The notes under the pieces: model-generated | Told to the model about the DNA's origin: nothing | The model's database searches: none | What the model saw: only the letters and a program-made list of their open reading frames with translations | Assembly (NCBI GenBank): GCA_018651745.1 | Contig: JABIDL010000039.1 | Span: 1-17,965, forward strand | Origin: Candidatus Neomarinimicrobiota bacterium | GTDB taxonomy: Bacteria > Fidelibacterota > Marinisomatia > Marinisomatales > TCS55 | DNA length: 17,965 bases | Direction of reading: 5' to 3' | Shown: positions 5,674 to 14,894 of the stretch, in pieces | Numbering within the stretch: the stretch's first letter is position 1 | How the letters are laid out: each line of letters begins with the position of its first letter | Translations under genes and position numbers: made by a program

Positions 5674-8076
5674 ATGAATAAAAAAGAAATCATAATCACC
5701 GCATTTTTGTTACTGGGGCTTTTTGGCATGCTTTGGTTAAAACTATATTTTAATCAGCCGGTCATTTCATATTCAGGATCATCCAACATTCCAGAGCTCG
5801 AAAGCAAAGTAGAGGTTTTCACTGATAGGTACGGCGTTCCGCATGTTTTTGCAGAAAACGAACAAGATCTCATGTTTATGTCGGGATATTTAACTGCAAG
5901 GGAACGGCTATTTCAATTATCACTCCGAGCCTCAGCGGGAAGAGGTGAACTAGCATCCTTTTTGGGAGACGACCTGGTTTCAAGCGATATTTATCTCAGA
6001 ACGTTTGGCATTCCATCAGTTGCAAGGCGCATCACAGCAAACACCGATAAAAAAACATTATCATTTCTTCGAGCATATTGTGCAGGAATTAATAAATGGA
6101 TAGATGAGTCAGAAGACCAACTTCCAATTGAATTTAAAATTTTAAAATCGAAGCCAGTAAAATGGAAGCCATCAGACGTGGTTGCATCGGTTAGACTAAT
6201 GGCTCGAGAGCTGCAACAATCGTGGAGAATAGAAATTGTGATGGGATTGCTTGTAGAAAAGCTTGGTGTAGAAAAAGTCAGAGAACTTTTTCCTTTGGAT
6301 GCCGATGATATAAAAATAGTACCGATAAAAACATCTCTTTCCTCTCTTTTTCAATCCATGAAAAATTCTGAAAACCAAATCCGATCCATTATGCACTCGG
6401 ATGGCTCTGTTATGGGCTCTAATAATATGGTAGTCGGAAGACCTCTTACAAAATCAGGAAAACCTATTTTAACAAACGACCCTCATCTCGGAACGTCCCA
6501 ACCCGCCTGGTGGTACGAAATGCATTTAAAAGGTGGCGATATAAATGTTAGCGGTATTTGTTTGCCGGGCTTACCTCTTCCTGTAATTGGGCAAAATGAG
6601 TTTTGTGCATGGGGATTCACCAACGTAATGGCGGACGATATGGATTTTTTTGTAGAAACCCTTCACCCAGAAAACAAAACACTATATAAACATAAGGGCG
6701 AATGGAAAACAATTGAAGAGGTCGAAGAAACCATACCCCTTAAATCGGGCGGCGAAAAAAGAATTATCATTCGTAAAACCGTTCACGGACCGATTATTAG
6801 CGATATTCACGATTTAATTGAAGGATCAAATACGGCAGTGTCTATGGCGTGGGTCGGGAATAGAGAATCAAATGAAATAAAAGCCCTTTTAGAAATGTCA
6901 TATATAAAAAACTGGGAAGATTATTCAAAAGTTGTAAAACAAATATCGATACCCGGACAAAATATTGTATATGCGGATATTAATGGAAACATAGGCTGGA
7001 GACCTGCGGTCAAAATCCCTATTAGAAAAGAAGGAAACAGCCTTATTCCCAGACCCGGAGAATCGGGCGAATATGATTGGACAGGGTTTGTCCCATTTGA
7101 TGAAATGCCATACTTGTTAAACCCGGACGCCGGATTTATAGTAACAGCTAACAATAAAACGATAGACGACTCATATCCATATTATATATCAAATCAGTTT
7201 GCTCCTCCGAGCCGAGCAATTCGCTTTACGGAAATGGTGACGGAAACAAAAAATATTACCATAGAAGATGTGAAGAAAATGCTGATTGATCAACTTTCAC
7301 CCCAATCTCGCGAAATAACCAGATATTTTTTACAAAGTAGATCAGGAACAGAAACGGGAAATCTTAAGTTTGCCTATGATTTATTAGCTGACTGGGATTT
7401 TATTGAATCGCCAAATTCACAAGCTGCATTGGTTTTTCACGTGGCATTCAGCCATTTGCTGAAAAATATTTATGGTGACGAATTAAATGAAATTGAAGAT
7501 GGCATATTAGAGGATTTTCTAGAAATGCCGATGGTGCCAATCAGAAGTCTTTTGGCACTTCTTAGGTCTGGATCTTCGAGTTGGTTTGACAACGTTCGAA
7601 CAACAAGAATTGAAACTATGGAAGAGATATTATATATTTCAATGCGCGAAGCTGTAAGCGAAATAGAAAGAAATATTAGTACAGTTCCAGGCAGATGGGT
7701 TTGGTCAAAAGTGCATAAGATTACCTATACACACCCCCTGGGCAAAATAGCCATTCTTGATAAACTATTTGGATTTAACGTGGGTCCCTTTTTATCTGGA
7801 GGTTCGTCGGGAACAGTAAATAAGGGACAGTATAAACACTTATCGGGATACACGACCATTGTTGCCCCTTCGATGCGGCGCATTGTTGATTTTGGAAATT
7901 TAAACAACACGCAATTTATTTTACCAACGGGCCAGTCCGGAATTCCATCAAGCCCCCATTACAAAGATCAAGCAGAAATGTTTGTTAATGGAAAATTTAG
8001 AACAACATATTTTGAAGAAAATTATATTAGAACCGCCAACGATTTTCAAAAGATGGTTTTTCAACCCCTAGAATAA
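5674..8076 (+). CDS. Penicillin acylase family protein (Ntn hydrolase, peptidase S45)
   Basis: This 800-residue acylase precursor is exported or membrane-anchored (hydrophobic residues 6-26 after a short KK stretch). Family members are cut autocatalytically before a serine that becomes the N-terminal nucleophile of the beta chain and hydrolyses amide bonds. Here MGSNNMVV places that serine at S249, so the alpha chain would end at G248. Other hallmarks are DRYGVPHVFA (51-60), YLTARERLFQL (72-82), LTNDPHL (267-272 region) and LPLPVIGQNEFCAWGFTN, with oxyanion asparagine N317. The usual tryptophan after SNN is methionine here. The length is normal. Possible substrates include N-acyl amino acids, acyl-homoserine lactones and other amides, and the sequence does not decide between them. 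No clear ribosome binding site is seen. The gene is followed after four bases by a phosphodiesterase gene, so it is probably the first gene of an operon. Confidence 0.92.
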   Translation: MNKKEIIITAFLLLGLFGMLWLKLYFNQPVISYSGSSNIPELESKVEVFTDRYGVPHVFAENEQDLMFMSGYLTARERLFQLSLRASAGRGELASFLGDDLVSSDIYLRTFGIPSVARRITANTDKKTLSFLRAYCAGINKWIDESEDQLPIEFKILKSKPVKWKPSDVVASVRLMARELQQSWRIEIVMGLLVEKLGVEKVRELFPLDADDIKIVPIKTSLSSLFQSMKNSENQIRSIMHSDGSVMGSNNMVVGRPLTKSGKPILTNDPHLGTSQPAWWYEMHLKGGDINVSGICLPGLPLPVIGQNEFCAWGFTNVMADDMDFFVETLHPENKTLYKHKGEWKTIEEVEETIPLKSGGEKRIIIRKTVHGPIISDIHDLIEGSNTAVSMAWVGNRESNEIKALLEMSYIKNWEDYSKVVKQISIPGQNIVYADINGNIGWRPAVKIPIRKEGNSLIPRPGESGEYDWTGFVPFDEMPYLLNPDAGFIVTANNKTIDDSYPYYISNQFAPPSRAIRFTEMVTETKNITIEDVKKMLIDQLSPQSREITRYFLQSRSGTETGNLKFAYDLLADWDFIESPNSQAALVFHVAFSHLLKNIYGDELNEIEDGILEDFLEMPMVPIRSLLALLRSGSSSWFDNVRTTRIETMEEILYISMREAVSEIERNISTVPGRWVWSKVHKITYTHPLGKIAILDKLFGFNVGPFLSGGSSGTVNKGQYKHLSGYTTIVAPSMRRIVDFGNLNNTQFILPTGQSGIPSSPHYKDQAEMFVNGKFRTTYFEENYIRTANDFQKMVFQPLE

Positions 8077-8080
8077 TACC

Positions 8081-8836
8081 ATGTTTGTAGGTTTTATTAT
8101 ATTTTTAGTACTTTATTTTTATCACAACACATGGAGCCCCAAAAACGTAAATATTTTTTATAAGTCAAGCCCCCTTTACATTGCCCACCGAGGAGCGCCG
8201 AACAGCGAACCGGAAAACACCATCCCATCTTTTTTATCCGCCGTTAACGCAGGATTGACCGCCATTGAATTAGACGTTGTTAGTACGCAGGATGGGGTGG
8301 TTGTGTGTTCACATAATTTTGACCTTGAGCGAAAAACTTCTGCCGAGGGATATATTGATAAAACGACATTTGAAAATATAAAATCTCAAACAAGGCTTAT
8401 TGCAAAATTAGAGGATGTTTTTACAATCGTTCCGAAACATGTAATTGTAAACATAGAAATTAAAACAAGAAATTTGTGGGATTTGAAAACCGTCAAAGAA
8501 GCCGTACGCCTAATCAATAAATATAAAATATCAGACAGAACGATACTTTCCTCATTTAATCCTATTGTTCTTCTAATGACCCACATATTAAATAGAAGCA
8601 TTTATACTGCCTTTATTGTTTGGGAAAAGAAATGGATTTGGCTAATAGATTGGATACACCCGGACTTCCTTCACCCGGACTATGGATTGGTAAGTAAAGA
8701 TTTAATACGATATACCAAAGAAAGAAACATGGGACTAAATGTTTGGACTGTAAATAGCAAGCCGGGGATTAGTTGGCTAGATGAAATTGGTGTTGATGGT
8801 ATAATCACCGACCGACCCAAATTTTGCAAGATATAA
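8081..8836 (+). CDS. Glycerophosphodiester phosphodiesterase family protein, membrane-anchored
   Basis: This 251-residue enzyme hydrolyses glycerophosphodiesters (deacylated phospholipids) to glycerol 3-phosphate and an alcohol. The GDPD TIM-barrel motifs are complete. AHRGAPNSEPENT has H36/R37 and E43 or E45. AIELDV carries the metal ligands E63 and D65. CSHNFDLERKT has the second histidine, H78. VNIEIK has E126. The C-terminal strands are LNVWTVN and GVDGIITDRP. Residues 2-15 are hydrophobic (FVGFIIFLVLYFYH) and probably act as an uncleaved membrane anchor. The start is four bases behind the acylase stop and lacks a Shine-Dalgarno site, so it may be translated by re-initiation in a shared transcript. 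Wrong substrate within the GDPD family is possible. Confidence 0.93.
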   Translation: MFVGFIIFLVLYFYHNTWSPKNVNIFYKSSPLYIAHRGAPNSEPENTIPSFLSAVNAGLTAIELDVVSTQDGVVVCSHNFDLERKTSAEGYIDKTTFENIKSQTRLIAKLEDVFTIVPKHVIVNIEIKTRNLWDLKTVKEAVRLINKYKISDRTILSSFNPIVLLMTHILNRSIYTAFIVWEKKWIWLIDWIHPDFLHPDYGLVSKDLIRYTKERNMGLNVWTVNSKPGISWLDEIGVDGIITDRPKFCKI

Positions 8837-8869
8837 ATCACCTCCAATTTTTTTCTTCCTCTTTTTTAT

Positions 8870-11800
8870 ATGAGTTCTAATAATAACAAATGGACTTTTG
8901 CTGCAGATCGTGGAGGCACCTTTACCGATATTCTTGGAATTGATCCAAATGGGCAATTTCACCAGGAAAAAATCTTATCAGAATCGGCTCTATATGAAGA
9001 TTCTGTATTAGAAGGAATCCGCCGCGTTCTTAAAAAAAATAGTCAAAATTATTCGGAAAAATTGATTTCAGAAATCAGAGTTGGAACAACCATTTGTACA
9101 AACGCACTTTTAGAACGTAAGGGATCAAAGATTGGATTGTTAATAACTTCGGGGTTTAAAGATCTCATTACAATTGGAGACCAAACGCGCCCAGATATAT
9201 TTAGTTTATGGATTGAAAAACCTAAACCACTATATCAGCGGTCACTAGAAATTCGCGAGCGTATCAATTTTGAAGGAAAAGTTGAGACCCCGCTGGACAT
9301 TTCCGATATCGAAAAAGCAATTGAAGAATTAAAAACTCAGGGGATTTTGACGGTTGTAACCTTATTTATGCATTCATGGAAAAACCCATCCCATGAAAAA
9401 CAAGCAGCCAAAATTATCAAAGACAACGGGTTTTCTGATGTTATATGTTCCCACGAAGTTTTGCCATTGATTAAGATGGTTACTCGCGGTCAGACCGCGT
9501 TAGTAGATGGGTACTTGTCTTCATTGCTTTTATCTTACATAAAAACCCTAAAAACCCAAATTGGGAAACCAAACATACATTTTATGACAAGTTCGGGTGG
9601 TTTGGTGGATTCAAAAATAATTCGAGCTAAAGATTCCATTCTTTCCGGGCCCGCCGGAGGGGCGGTCGCAGTAGCGGCGATAAGTGACCAATTAGGAATT
9701 CGAGAAACGATTGGTTTTGATATGGGTGGCACATCCACAGATGTTTGCCGATATGATGGAGAGTTAGAACACATTTCTGAAACAGAACTCGCAGGAATTA
9801 AATATCAGACGGATCAGTTAGATGTTGAAACTGTTGCAGCGGGTGGTGGGTCAATTCTTGGTTTTGACGGACAAAAAACTACTGTCGGACCTCAATCCGC
9901 GGGGTCTTATCCGGGACCAGCTTGTTACGGAAACGGAGGGCCGCTTACCATTACTGACGCCAATTTAATTCTTGGTCGGCTTTTTCCTGAAAATATGCCT
10001 ATAAATTTTGGGTCGTCGGGAATAAAAGGTTTGAATATTGAAGTTGCCTATCGGTCCTTTAAGTCCTTAACTAAAACCATCAACAAAAAAACAAATGAAT
10101 GTTATACGCCTGAAATATTAGCCGAAGGATATATTGCTGTTGCAAATGAAGCGATGTGTAGGGTTATTAGGAAAATTTCGATTGCAAAAGGATATGATAT
10201 TCGAAAACACACTTTAATTTGTTTTGGATCTGCCGCCGCTCAACACGTCTGCTCTATTGCCAAATCTTTAAAAATAAATAAAATTATTATTCATCCCCTA
10301 GCCGGAATTTTATCTGCATATGGAATTGCTATAGCAGATAAAACAAATAGAAAAGCAATGGCAATTATGGAAGTTCTTACAGAAAACCTTCTTTCTCATC
10401 TTGATGATAAATTTAATCAATTGGAATCCGAAATATATAAATCTCAATTTCAAAATCAATTTGATTCAATTAGGATTGATCGTTATCTCGATATGCGCCC
10501 TCTTGGCAGCGACACTTATCTTACAATAAAAGTAACCGATGTGAACAAGATTTATCCAATCCGTGAACAATTTATTAAATCATATAAAAAACGATTTGGG
10601 TTTTATCCGGAAAACAGTGAAATCGAAGTTGTTAATATAAGAACAGAGGTGTCCAAAATAGGGTTGGGACGATTTTATGAAAATATATTTTCTGGCTCTT
10701 TTAAAAAAACTAAATCAAAGCCCAAACCTGATAAGTTCAAAAAAGTATTTTTTTCGGGAAGTTGGATAAAAACACCGGTCTTTTATAGAAAAACTTTGAA
10801 CCCAAATTTTATTATTTCAGGACCGGCGGTTATTGTTGATGATTTTACTACAGTTATTGTAGAGCCCGGTTTTACAGGCTCGTTCAATCAGGCTGGGCAC
10901 TTAGAAATACTTGCTGCAAATATTATAAAATCCAAAACTAGCGAAAAAAGAGATCCCATTCTTCTCGAAATATTTAACCACCGCTTTATGAGTATAGCGG
11001 AGCAAATGGGCTATACTTTAGCCAATTCAGCCCACTCGATTAATATAAAGGAGCGTCTTGATTTTTCATGTGCAATTTTTGATGCTAGAGGAGAATTGGT
11101 AGCTAACGCGCAGCACATCCCGGTTCATATTGGATCCATGGGAGATTCAGTAAAAACGGTTTTATCACAAAATAAAAACACCTTAAAAAAAGGTGACGTT
11201 TTTTTAATTAATAATCCGCACAATGGAGGATCTCATTTGCCAGACATTACTGCCGTGTCTCCAGTCATAATTAATAACAAACTTGTGTTTTTTGTGGCAA
11301 CCCGCGGTCACCATTCGGACATTGGAGGAATCACTCCGGGGTCCATGTCGTCCACCGCAACTACTCTAGAGGAAGAAGGTGTGGTGATTGATAAATTTTT
11401 ATTGGTAAGAGACGGAGCGTTTTTTCAAGAAGAGATTTCTACACTGTTGTCAAGTGGATTATACCCAGCACGAAATATTCCGGAGCGAGTTTCTGATCTT
11501 CGCGCCCAATGTGCCGCTAATGCAAAAGGAATACAGATTTTAGAACAATTAGTAGATGAAATGTCTTTAAATGTCGTTACGGCCTATATGCAGCACATAC
11601 AGGACAACGCAACAGAGGCGATGGAAGAGGCTCTTAACATTTTCCTTGGTAACAAAAAAATATATAATAAAAAATTCATTGATACATTAGACGGTGGTCA
11701 GAAAATATGTGTAGAAATAATAATAAGTAGATCTGATAATAGGTGCAGAATAAAAATAGATTTTTCGGGTACCAGTTCTGAAATTAAGGAAAACTTAAAC

Positions 11801-12511
11801 ACGCCATCTTCGGTTGTTAAATCCGCTGTTCTTTATGTGTTGCGCACGCTTATTATGAAAAACATCCCGCTCAATTCTGGCTGTTTTCGACCAGTAGATA
11901 TCATAATACCGAAAGATAGCCTTTTGAATCCATCCTCAACGGCTGCGGTAGCTGGTGGGAATGTGGAAACATCCCAAAGAATTGTCGATGTTTTGTATGG
12001 CGCGCTTGAGCTAACTGCAGCTTCACAGGGTACAATGAATAATTTTACATTTGGTTTACCGGATGGAAGTGGAAAACAATATTATGAGACTATCGCTGGC
12101 GGATCGGGAGCTACAAACGGCCACCATGGCGCATCTGCCGTTCAGGTGCACATGACAAACACGCGCATTACCGATCCGGAGGTATTAGAACAACGGTTCC
12201 CGGATATAAGAATTGAAAAATTTGCAATTCGGAAAAACTCTGGTGGCGATGGGAAATGGATTGGAGGTGATGGAGTGGAAAGAGCAATACGTTTTCTTAA
12301 AACAATGAAAGTATCTCTTTTAACTGAAAGGCGCGTATTTCCACCGTACGGTATGAAGTATGGTAATCCCGGGAAAATAGGGAAAAATATTTTAATTCAA
12401 GAGGATGGACAAGAAATAAAAATGGACGGAACGGAAGAGCAAACAATTAACCCCGGTGAAAAAATTGTAATAAAGACCCCCGGTGGTGGTGGGTATGGAA
12501 AAAGAACTTAA
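8870..12511 (+). CDS. Hydantoinase/oxoprolinase, HyuA-HyuB fusion (probable ATP-dependent 5-oxoprolinase)
   Basis: This 1213-residue cytosolic enzyme probably opens 5-oxoproline to glutamate with ATP hydrolysis. The HyuA half starts with [12 protein letters not shown] (10-21). The D-R-G-G form is typical of 5-oxoprolinases, whereas hydantoinases usually have D-V-G-G. The core includes SGPAGG (259-264) and [11 protein letters not shown] (282-292), the second nucleotide-binding loop of the actin-like fold. The HyuB half begins near residue 690 ([21 protein letters not shown]). It contains [13 protein letters not shown] (781-793), GHHSDIGG (813-820) and a glycine-rich end with PGGGGYG. HyuA and HyuB are separate genes in many bacteria but fused in eukaryotic and some bacterial oxoprolinases of similar length. 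The gene lies 33 bases behind the phosphodiesterase gene and probably shares its operon. It has no visible Shine-Dalgarno site. Its stop faces the stop of a small minus-strand gene 13 bases away. Confidence 0.93.
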   Translation: MSSNNNKWTFAADRGGTFTDILGIDPNGQFHQEKILSESALYEDSVLEGIRRVLKKNSQNYSEKLISEIRVGTTICTNALLERKGSKIGLLITSGFKDLITIGDQTRPDIFSLWIEKPKPLYQRSLEIRERINFEGKVETPLDISDIEKAIEELKTQGILTVVTLFMHSWKNPSHEKQAAKIIKDNGFSDVICSHEVLPLIKMVTRGQTALVDGYLSSLLLSYIKTLKTQIGKPNIHFMTSSGGLVDSKIIRAKDSILSGPAGGAVAVAAISDQLGIRETIGFDMGGTSTDVCRYDGELEHISETELAGIKYQTDQLDVETVAAGGGSILGFDGQKTTVGPQSAGSYPGPACYGNGGPLTITDANLILGRLFPENMPINFGSSGIKGLNIEVAYRSFKSLTKTINKKTNECYTPEILAEGYIAVANEAMCRVIRKISIAKGYDIRKHTLICFGSAAAQHVCSIAKSLKINKIIIHPLAGILSAYGIAIADKTNRKAMAIMEVLTENLLSHLDDKFNQLESEIYKSQFQNQFDSIRIDRYLDMRPLGSDTYLTIKVTDVNKIYPIREQFIKSYKKRFGFYPENSEIEVVNIRTEVSKIGLGRFYENIFSGSFKKTKSKPKPDKFKKVFFSGSWIKTPVFYRKTLNPNFIISGPAVIVDDFTTVIVEPGFTGSFNQAGHLEILAANIIKSKTSEKRDPILLEIFNHRFMSIAEQMGYTLANSAHSINIKERLDFSCAIFDARGELVANAQHIPVHIGSMGDSVKTVLSQNKNTLKKGDVFLINNPHNGGSHLPDITAVSPVIINNKLVFFVATRGHHSDIGGITPGSMSSTATTLEEEGVVIDKFLLVRDGAFFQEEISTLLSSGLYPARNIPERVSDLRAQCAANAKGIQILEQLVDEMSLNVVTAYMQHIQDNATEAMEEALNIFLGNKKIYNKKFIDTLDGGQKICVEIIISRSDNRCRIKIDFSGTSSEIKENLNTPSSVVKSAVLYVLRTLIMKNIPLNSGCFRPVDIIIPKDSLLNPSSTAAVAGGNVETSQRIVDVLYGALELTAASQGTMNNFTFGLPDGSGKQYYETIAGGSGATNGHHGASAVQVHMTNTRITDPEVLEQRFPDIRIEKFAIRKNSGGDGKWIGGDGVERAIRFLKTMKVSLLTERRVFPPYGMKYGNPGKIGKNILIQEDGQEIKMDGTEEQTINPGEKIVIKTPGGGGYGKRT

Positions 12512-12524
12512 ATTATTTTTGTAA

Positions 12525-12695
12525 TTATTCCATTTTTCTCGGTAAAAAATAATATAAAATTCCACCAATTATACAAGCCATTACACCCTTCATCCATCCC
12601 GGGCCCTCTGGTAAAAATCCGCTTTCTTGTGTCCAAGATAATATGGCAAACGTAATGCCGAACGATGATAGATAAAGCCAAATAAATTTTTTCAT
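12525..12695 (-). CDS. Small membrane protein of 56 residues, last gene of the pur operon
   Basis: This short frame lies between purH and the oxoprolinase gene and is easily missed because of its length. It starts MKKFIWLYLSSFGITFAILS (one membrane helix) and is followed by WTQESGFLPEGPGWMKG. A second helix, VMACIIGGILYYF, leads to the end LPRKME. Two membrane helices with a lysine-rich N-terminus suggest a small inner-membrane hairpin protein. Support for a real gene: an AAGGGA ribosome binding site sits about six bases before the ATG, the start is ten bases after the purH stop, and the frame fills the whole gap with sensible composition. The function is not recognised. It resembles in size and placement the two other small membrane proteins between purF and purD, but not in sequence. 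Confidence 0.72.
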   Translation of the reverse strand: MKKFIWLYLSSFGITFAILSWTQESGFLPEGPGWMKGVMACIIGGILYYFLPRKME

Positions 12696-12705
12696 ACTTA
12701 ATCCC

Positions 12706-14259
12706 TTAATGTTTAAAACACCGTGTGCTGGTGAAAATCATAGCTATGCCATATTCATCACAGGCGTCTATCACTTCCTGGTCTCGAATTGAACCGCCGG
12801 GCTGTACCACCACTTTAATCCCAGAATTTTTGATGGCATCTATACTGTCTCGAAACGGAAAATACGCATCGGAAGCTAAGACGCCGCCCTTCACATTTTT
12901 GCATCCCTTTCGCAAGGCCATGTGAACTGCATCCACGCGGCTCACCTGTCCGGCACCAAGCCCGACTGTCGTATTGTCTTTGGCGATCAAAATGCTATTT
13001 GATTTAGCATGGCGGAGTACCTTCCATGTGAATAAGGCTGTTTCAATGTCTTGTTCGGAAGGTTGCGCTTTAGTAACAGTTTTGTAGTGTTCGCGTGTTA
13101 AGGTATTAATGTCTGTATCTTGGACTAATAATCCACCATCAATATTTCGCACTTCTAATTTTTGGGTTCGTTTCCCAATTTTTCCGATTTCCAACACGCG
13201 TAGATTCTTTTTCTTTTTGAATATTTCTAGTGCTTCCGGATCAAAATCCGGCGCCAATACAATTTCTACAAATACTTTTTTGATTTCGATCGCCACGTCA
13301 TTCGTGCAAGTTCGGTTGAGCGCAATAATGCCACCAAACGCTGATAGCGAATCCGCATTAAAAGCACGATTATAAACATCGAGTAAATTATCCCCAATAG
13401 CCACCCCGCAGGGATTTGAGTGTTTTACTACAACGCAGGCTGGTTTGTCAAATTCTCGAATGCAAGCCAAGGCGCCATCCGCATCCATGATATTATTATA
13501 GGATAATTTTTTCCCTTGATGAATCGTGGCATTCAAAATATTGGGCTCATTGTTTCCGGGGATTTTATAGGATGCAGCGGACTGATGGGGATTCTCACCA
13601 TAGCGCATTTCAGAATGTTTTTCAAAGGTGAGCGAAAGATTATCAGACAAATCGTCACTCTTCAAATAATTGTGGATAATGGTGTCGTACTTTGCTGTGT
13701 GGCCAAACGCTTTGGACGAAAGTTGCTTCCGAGTTTTAAAAGAAATTTCTCCGGATTGCAATTCATCGATTATAGTGGAGTAATTGGAAGGATCCACTGT
13801 AACGCAAACCCAGCCCACATTTTTGGCAGCAGAACGAATCATAGTGGGGCCACCGATATCTACATTTTCTAATGCTAACGCCAAGTCACAATCATCACGG
13901 GAAATTGTTTCTGAAAAAGGATATAGATTACAGACCACAAGGTCGATCCATTTGACTTGATTGGCGGTAGCATCATCAGCATGTTTGTCCCGTAGCCCGA
14001 GAATTCCTCCCTCAACAAGCGGATTAATGGTTTTTACACGGCCATCCATGATTTCCGGAAATTTTGTATAATCACTTACATCGGTAACGGGAATATTGGC
14101 ATCACGTAAAACTTTTGCAGTTCCGCCGGTTGACAAGATTTCTACGCCGTGGTTGTGTAAAGTTTGAGCGAACTCCACCACGCCCGTTTTGTCAAAGACA
14201 GAAATAAGCGCTCGGTTAATTTTGATTGGGTTTTGATTTAATAGTGGTTTTTTTATCAT
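12706..14259 (-). CDS. purH: Bifunctional AICAR formyltransferase / IMP cyclohydrolase
   Basis: This cytosolic 517-residue enzyme makes the last two steps to IMP: formyl transfer from 10-formyl-tetrahydrofolate to AICAR, then ring closure. The N-terminal cyclohydrolase domain (about 14-200) has ALISVFDKTG, STGGTAKVL and MDGRVKT (71-77). The formyltransferase domain has RYGENPHQ (219-226), the catalytic K279-H280 in VVVKHSNPCG, SAFGG and the end block VVQPGGSIRDQEVI through TSTRCFKH. The start chosen is ATG at 14257-14259 because AGGA lies six to seven bases before it. A frame opening with GTG at 14272-14274 is possible but adds only five residues and would bury the ribosome binding site. It is preceded by purN after 38 bases of repeat-rich spacer and followed by a small membrane protein gene. 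Confidence 0.97.
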   Translation of the reverse strand: MIKKPLLNQNPIKINRALISVFDKTGVVEFAQTLHNHGVEILSTGGTAKVLRDANIPVTDVSDYTKFPEIMDGRVKTINPLVEGGILGLRDKHADDATANQVKWIDLVVCNLYPFSETISRDDCDLALALENVDIGGPTMIRSAAKNVGWVCVTVDPSNYSTIIDELQSGEISFKTRKQLSSKAFGHTAKYDTIIHNYLKSDDLSDNLSLTFEKHSEMRYGENPHQSAASYKIPGNNEPNILNATIHQGKKLSYNNIMDADGALACIREFDKPACVVVKHSNPCGVAIGDNLLDVYNRAFNADSLSAFGGIIALNRTCTNDVAIEIKKVFVEIVLAPDFDPEALEIFKKKKNLRVLEIGKIGKRTQKLEVRNIDGGLLVQDTDINTLTREHYKTVTKAQPSEQDIETALFTWKVLRHAKSNSILIAKDNTTVGLGAGQVSRVDAVHMALRKGCKNVKGGVLASDAYFPFRDSIDAIKNSGIKVVVQPGGSIRDQEVIDACDEYGIAMIFTSTRCFKH

Positions 14260-14269
14260 GTTGTTTCCT

Positions 14270-14332
14270 GCCACGAAGGCTCAAAGGCACAAAGATTTCA
14301 TTTTATACTTTGTGTATTAGTGTCTTTGTGGC
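14270..14332. repeat. Imperfect inverted repeat of CTTTGTG type at the purN-purH junction
   Basis: Two 25-base arms (14270-14294 and 14308-14332) are inverted copies with 19 of 25 matches and a 13-base loop. Each arm runs from GCCAC at the outside to CACAAAG at the inside. The element overlaps the last codons of purN (HKDTNTQ) and ends just before the purH ribosome binding site. In RNA it would form a long hairpin between the two genes. Confidence 0.8.
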
Positions 14333-14894
14333 TAATCATTTTTATAGCTTCAATAAAGGCTTGTCCTTCTAATTCTTGTACTTTTGTTTTTAATGTTTCA
14401 ATAGTATCGTCAGAATCTACATTACATTTTTTCTGAACTAAAATAGGTCCACCGTCCACGTCATCCGTAACAAAATGGATCGTGCACCCCGTTTCTGTTT
14501 CACCGTTTTTTAATACTTCTTCATGGACGTTGGTATCCATTCCGCCGGCATATTTAGGCAAAAGAGACGGATGAACATTTAACAACTTATCCCGCCATTC
14601 TTGGCAAAATTCAGTAGACAAAATTCGCATAAATCCAATGAGCAAAACCAGTTCAACATTATGGCTTTTCAATATAGCCGTCATTTCAGCATCAAAAGTT
14701 TCTCGCGATTTATCCTTATGAGAAATGAACACAGCCGGCACGCTATGATTTTCAGCTCTCTCTAATATATAGGCATTTTTGCGATTAGATAGAACCACAG
14801 AAACGTCCGAATCCAATTCACCGGACGCAATGGCATCCAATATGGCTTGTAAGTCTGTGCCGTTGGTTGAGCCAATAACGCCGAGTTTTATCAT
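14298..14894 (-). CDS. purN: Phosphoribosylglycinamide formyltransferase, 10-formyl-THF dependent
   Basis: This 198-residue cytosolic enzyme transfers a formyl group from 10-formyl-tetrahydrofolate to GAR, the third step of IMP synthesis. It opens with KLGVIGSTNGTDLQAI, the phosphate-binding loop, in a variant form (family more often G-S-G-x-G-S-N). Catalytic N106 and H108 lie in LLNVHPSLLP, at the same positions as in E. coli PurN. The catalytic aspartate is D147 in DDVDGGPIL. The insert GGMDTNVHEEV after the LLPKY block differs from the shorter E. coli loop. The start ATG overlaps the purD stop (ATGA, 14891-14894), which indicates translational coupling. The last ten residues are coded by the inverted repeat at the purN-purH junction and are probably not structural. 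Confidence 0.95.
   Translation of the reverse strand: MIKLGVIGSTNGTDLQAILDAIASGELDSDVSVVLSNRKNAYILERAENHSVPAVFISHKDKSRETFDAEMTAILKSHNVELVLLIGFMRILSTEFCQEWRDKLLNVHPSLLPKYAGGMDTNVHEEVLKNGETETGCTIHFVTDDVDGGPILVQKKCNVDSDDTIETLKTKVQELEGQAFIEAIKMISHKDTNTQSIK

Noticed and set aside
5674-8076. Reading the penicillin-acylase-family gene as an antibiotic-related enzyme
   Set aside because: Family membership does not show beta-lactam activity. The substrate pocket cannot be judged from sequence alone and the neighbours suggest scavenging.
8838-8852. ATCACCTCC, identical to the core of the 16S rRNA 3' end (anti-Shine-Dalgarno), followed by a T-rich run
   Set aside because: Only nine bases match and nothing else of 16S is present, so it is chance in the spacer before the oxoprolinase gene. 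On the other strand it would be a strong ribosome binding site, but no credible gene follows.
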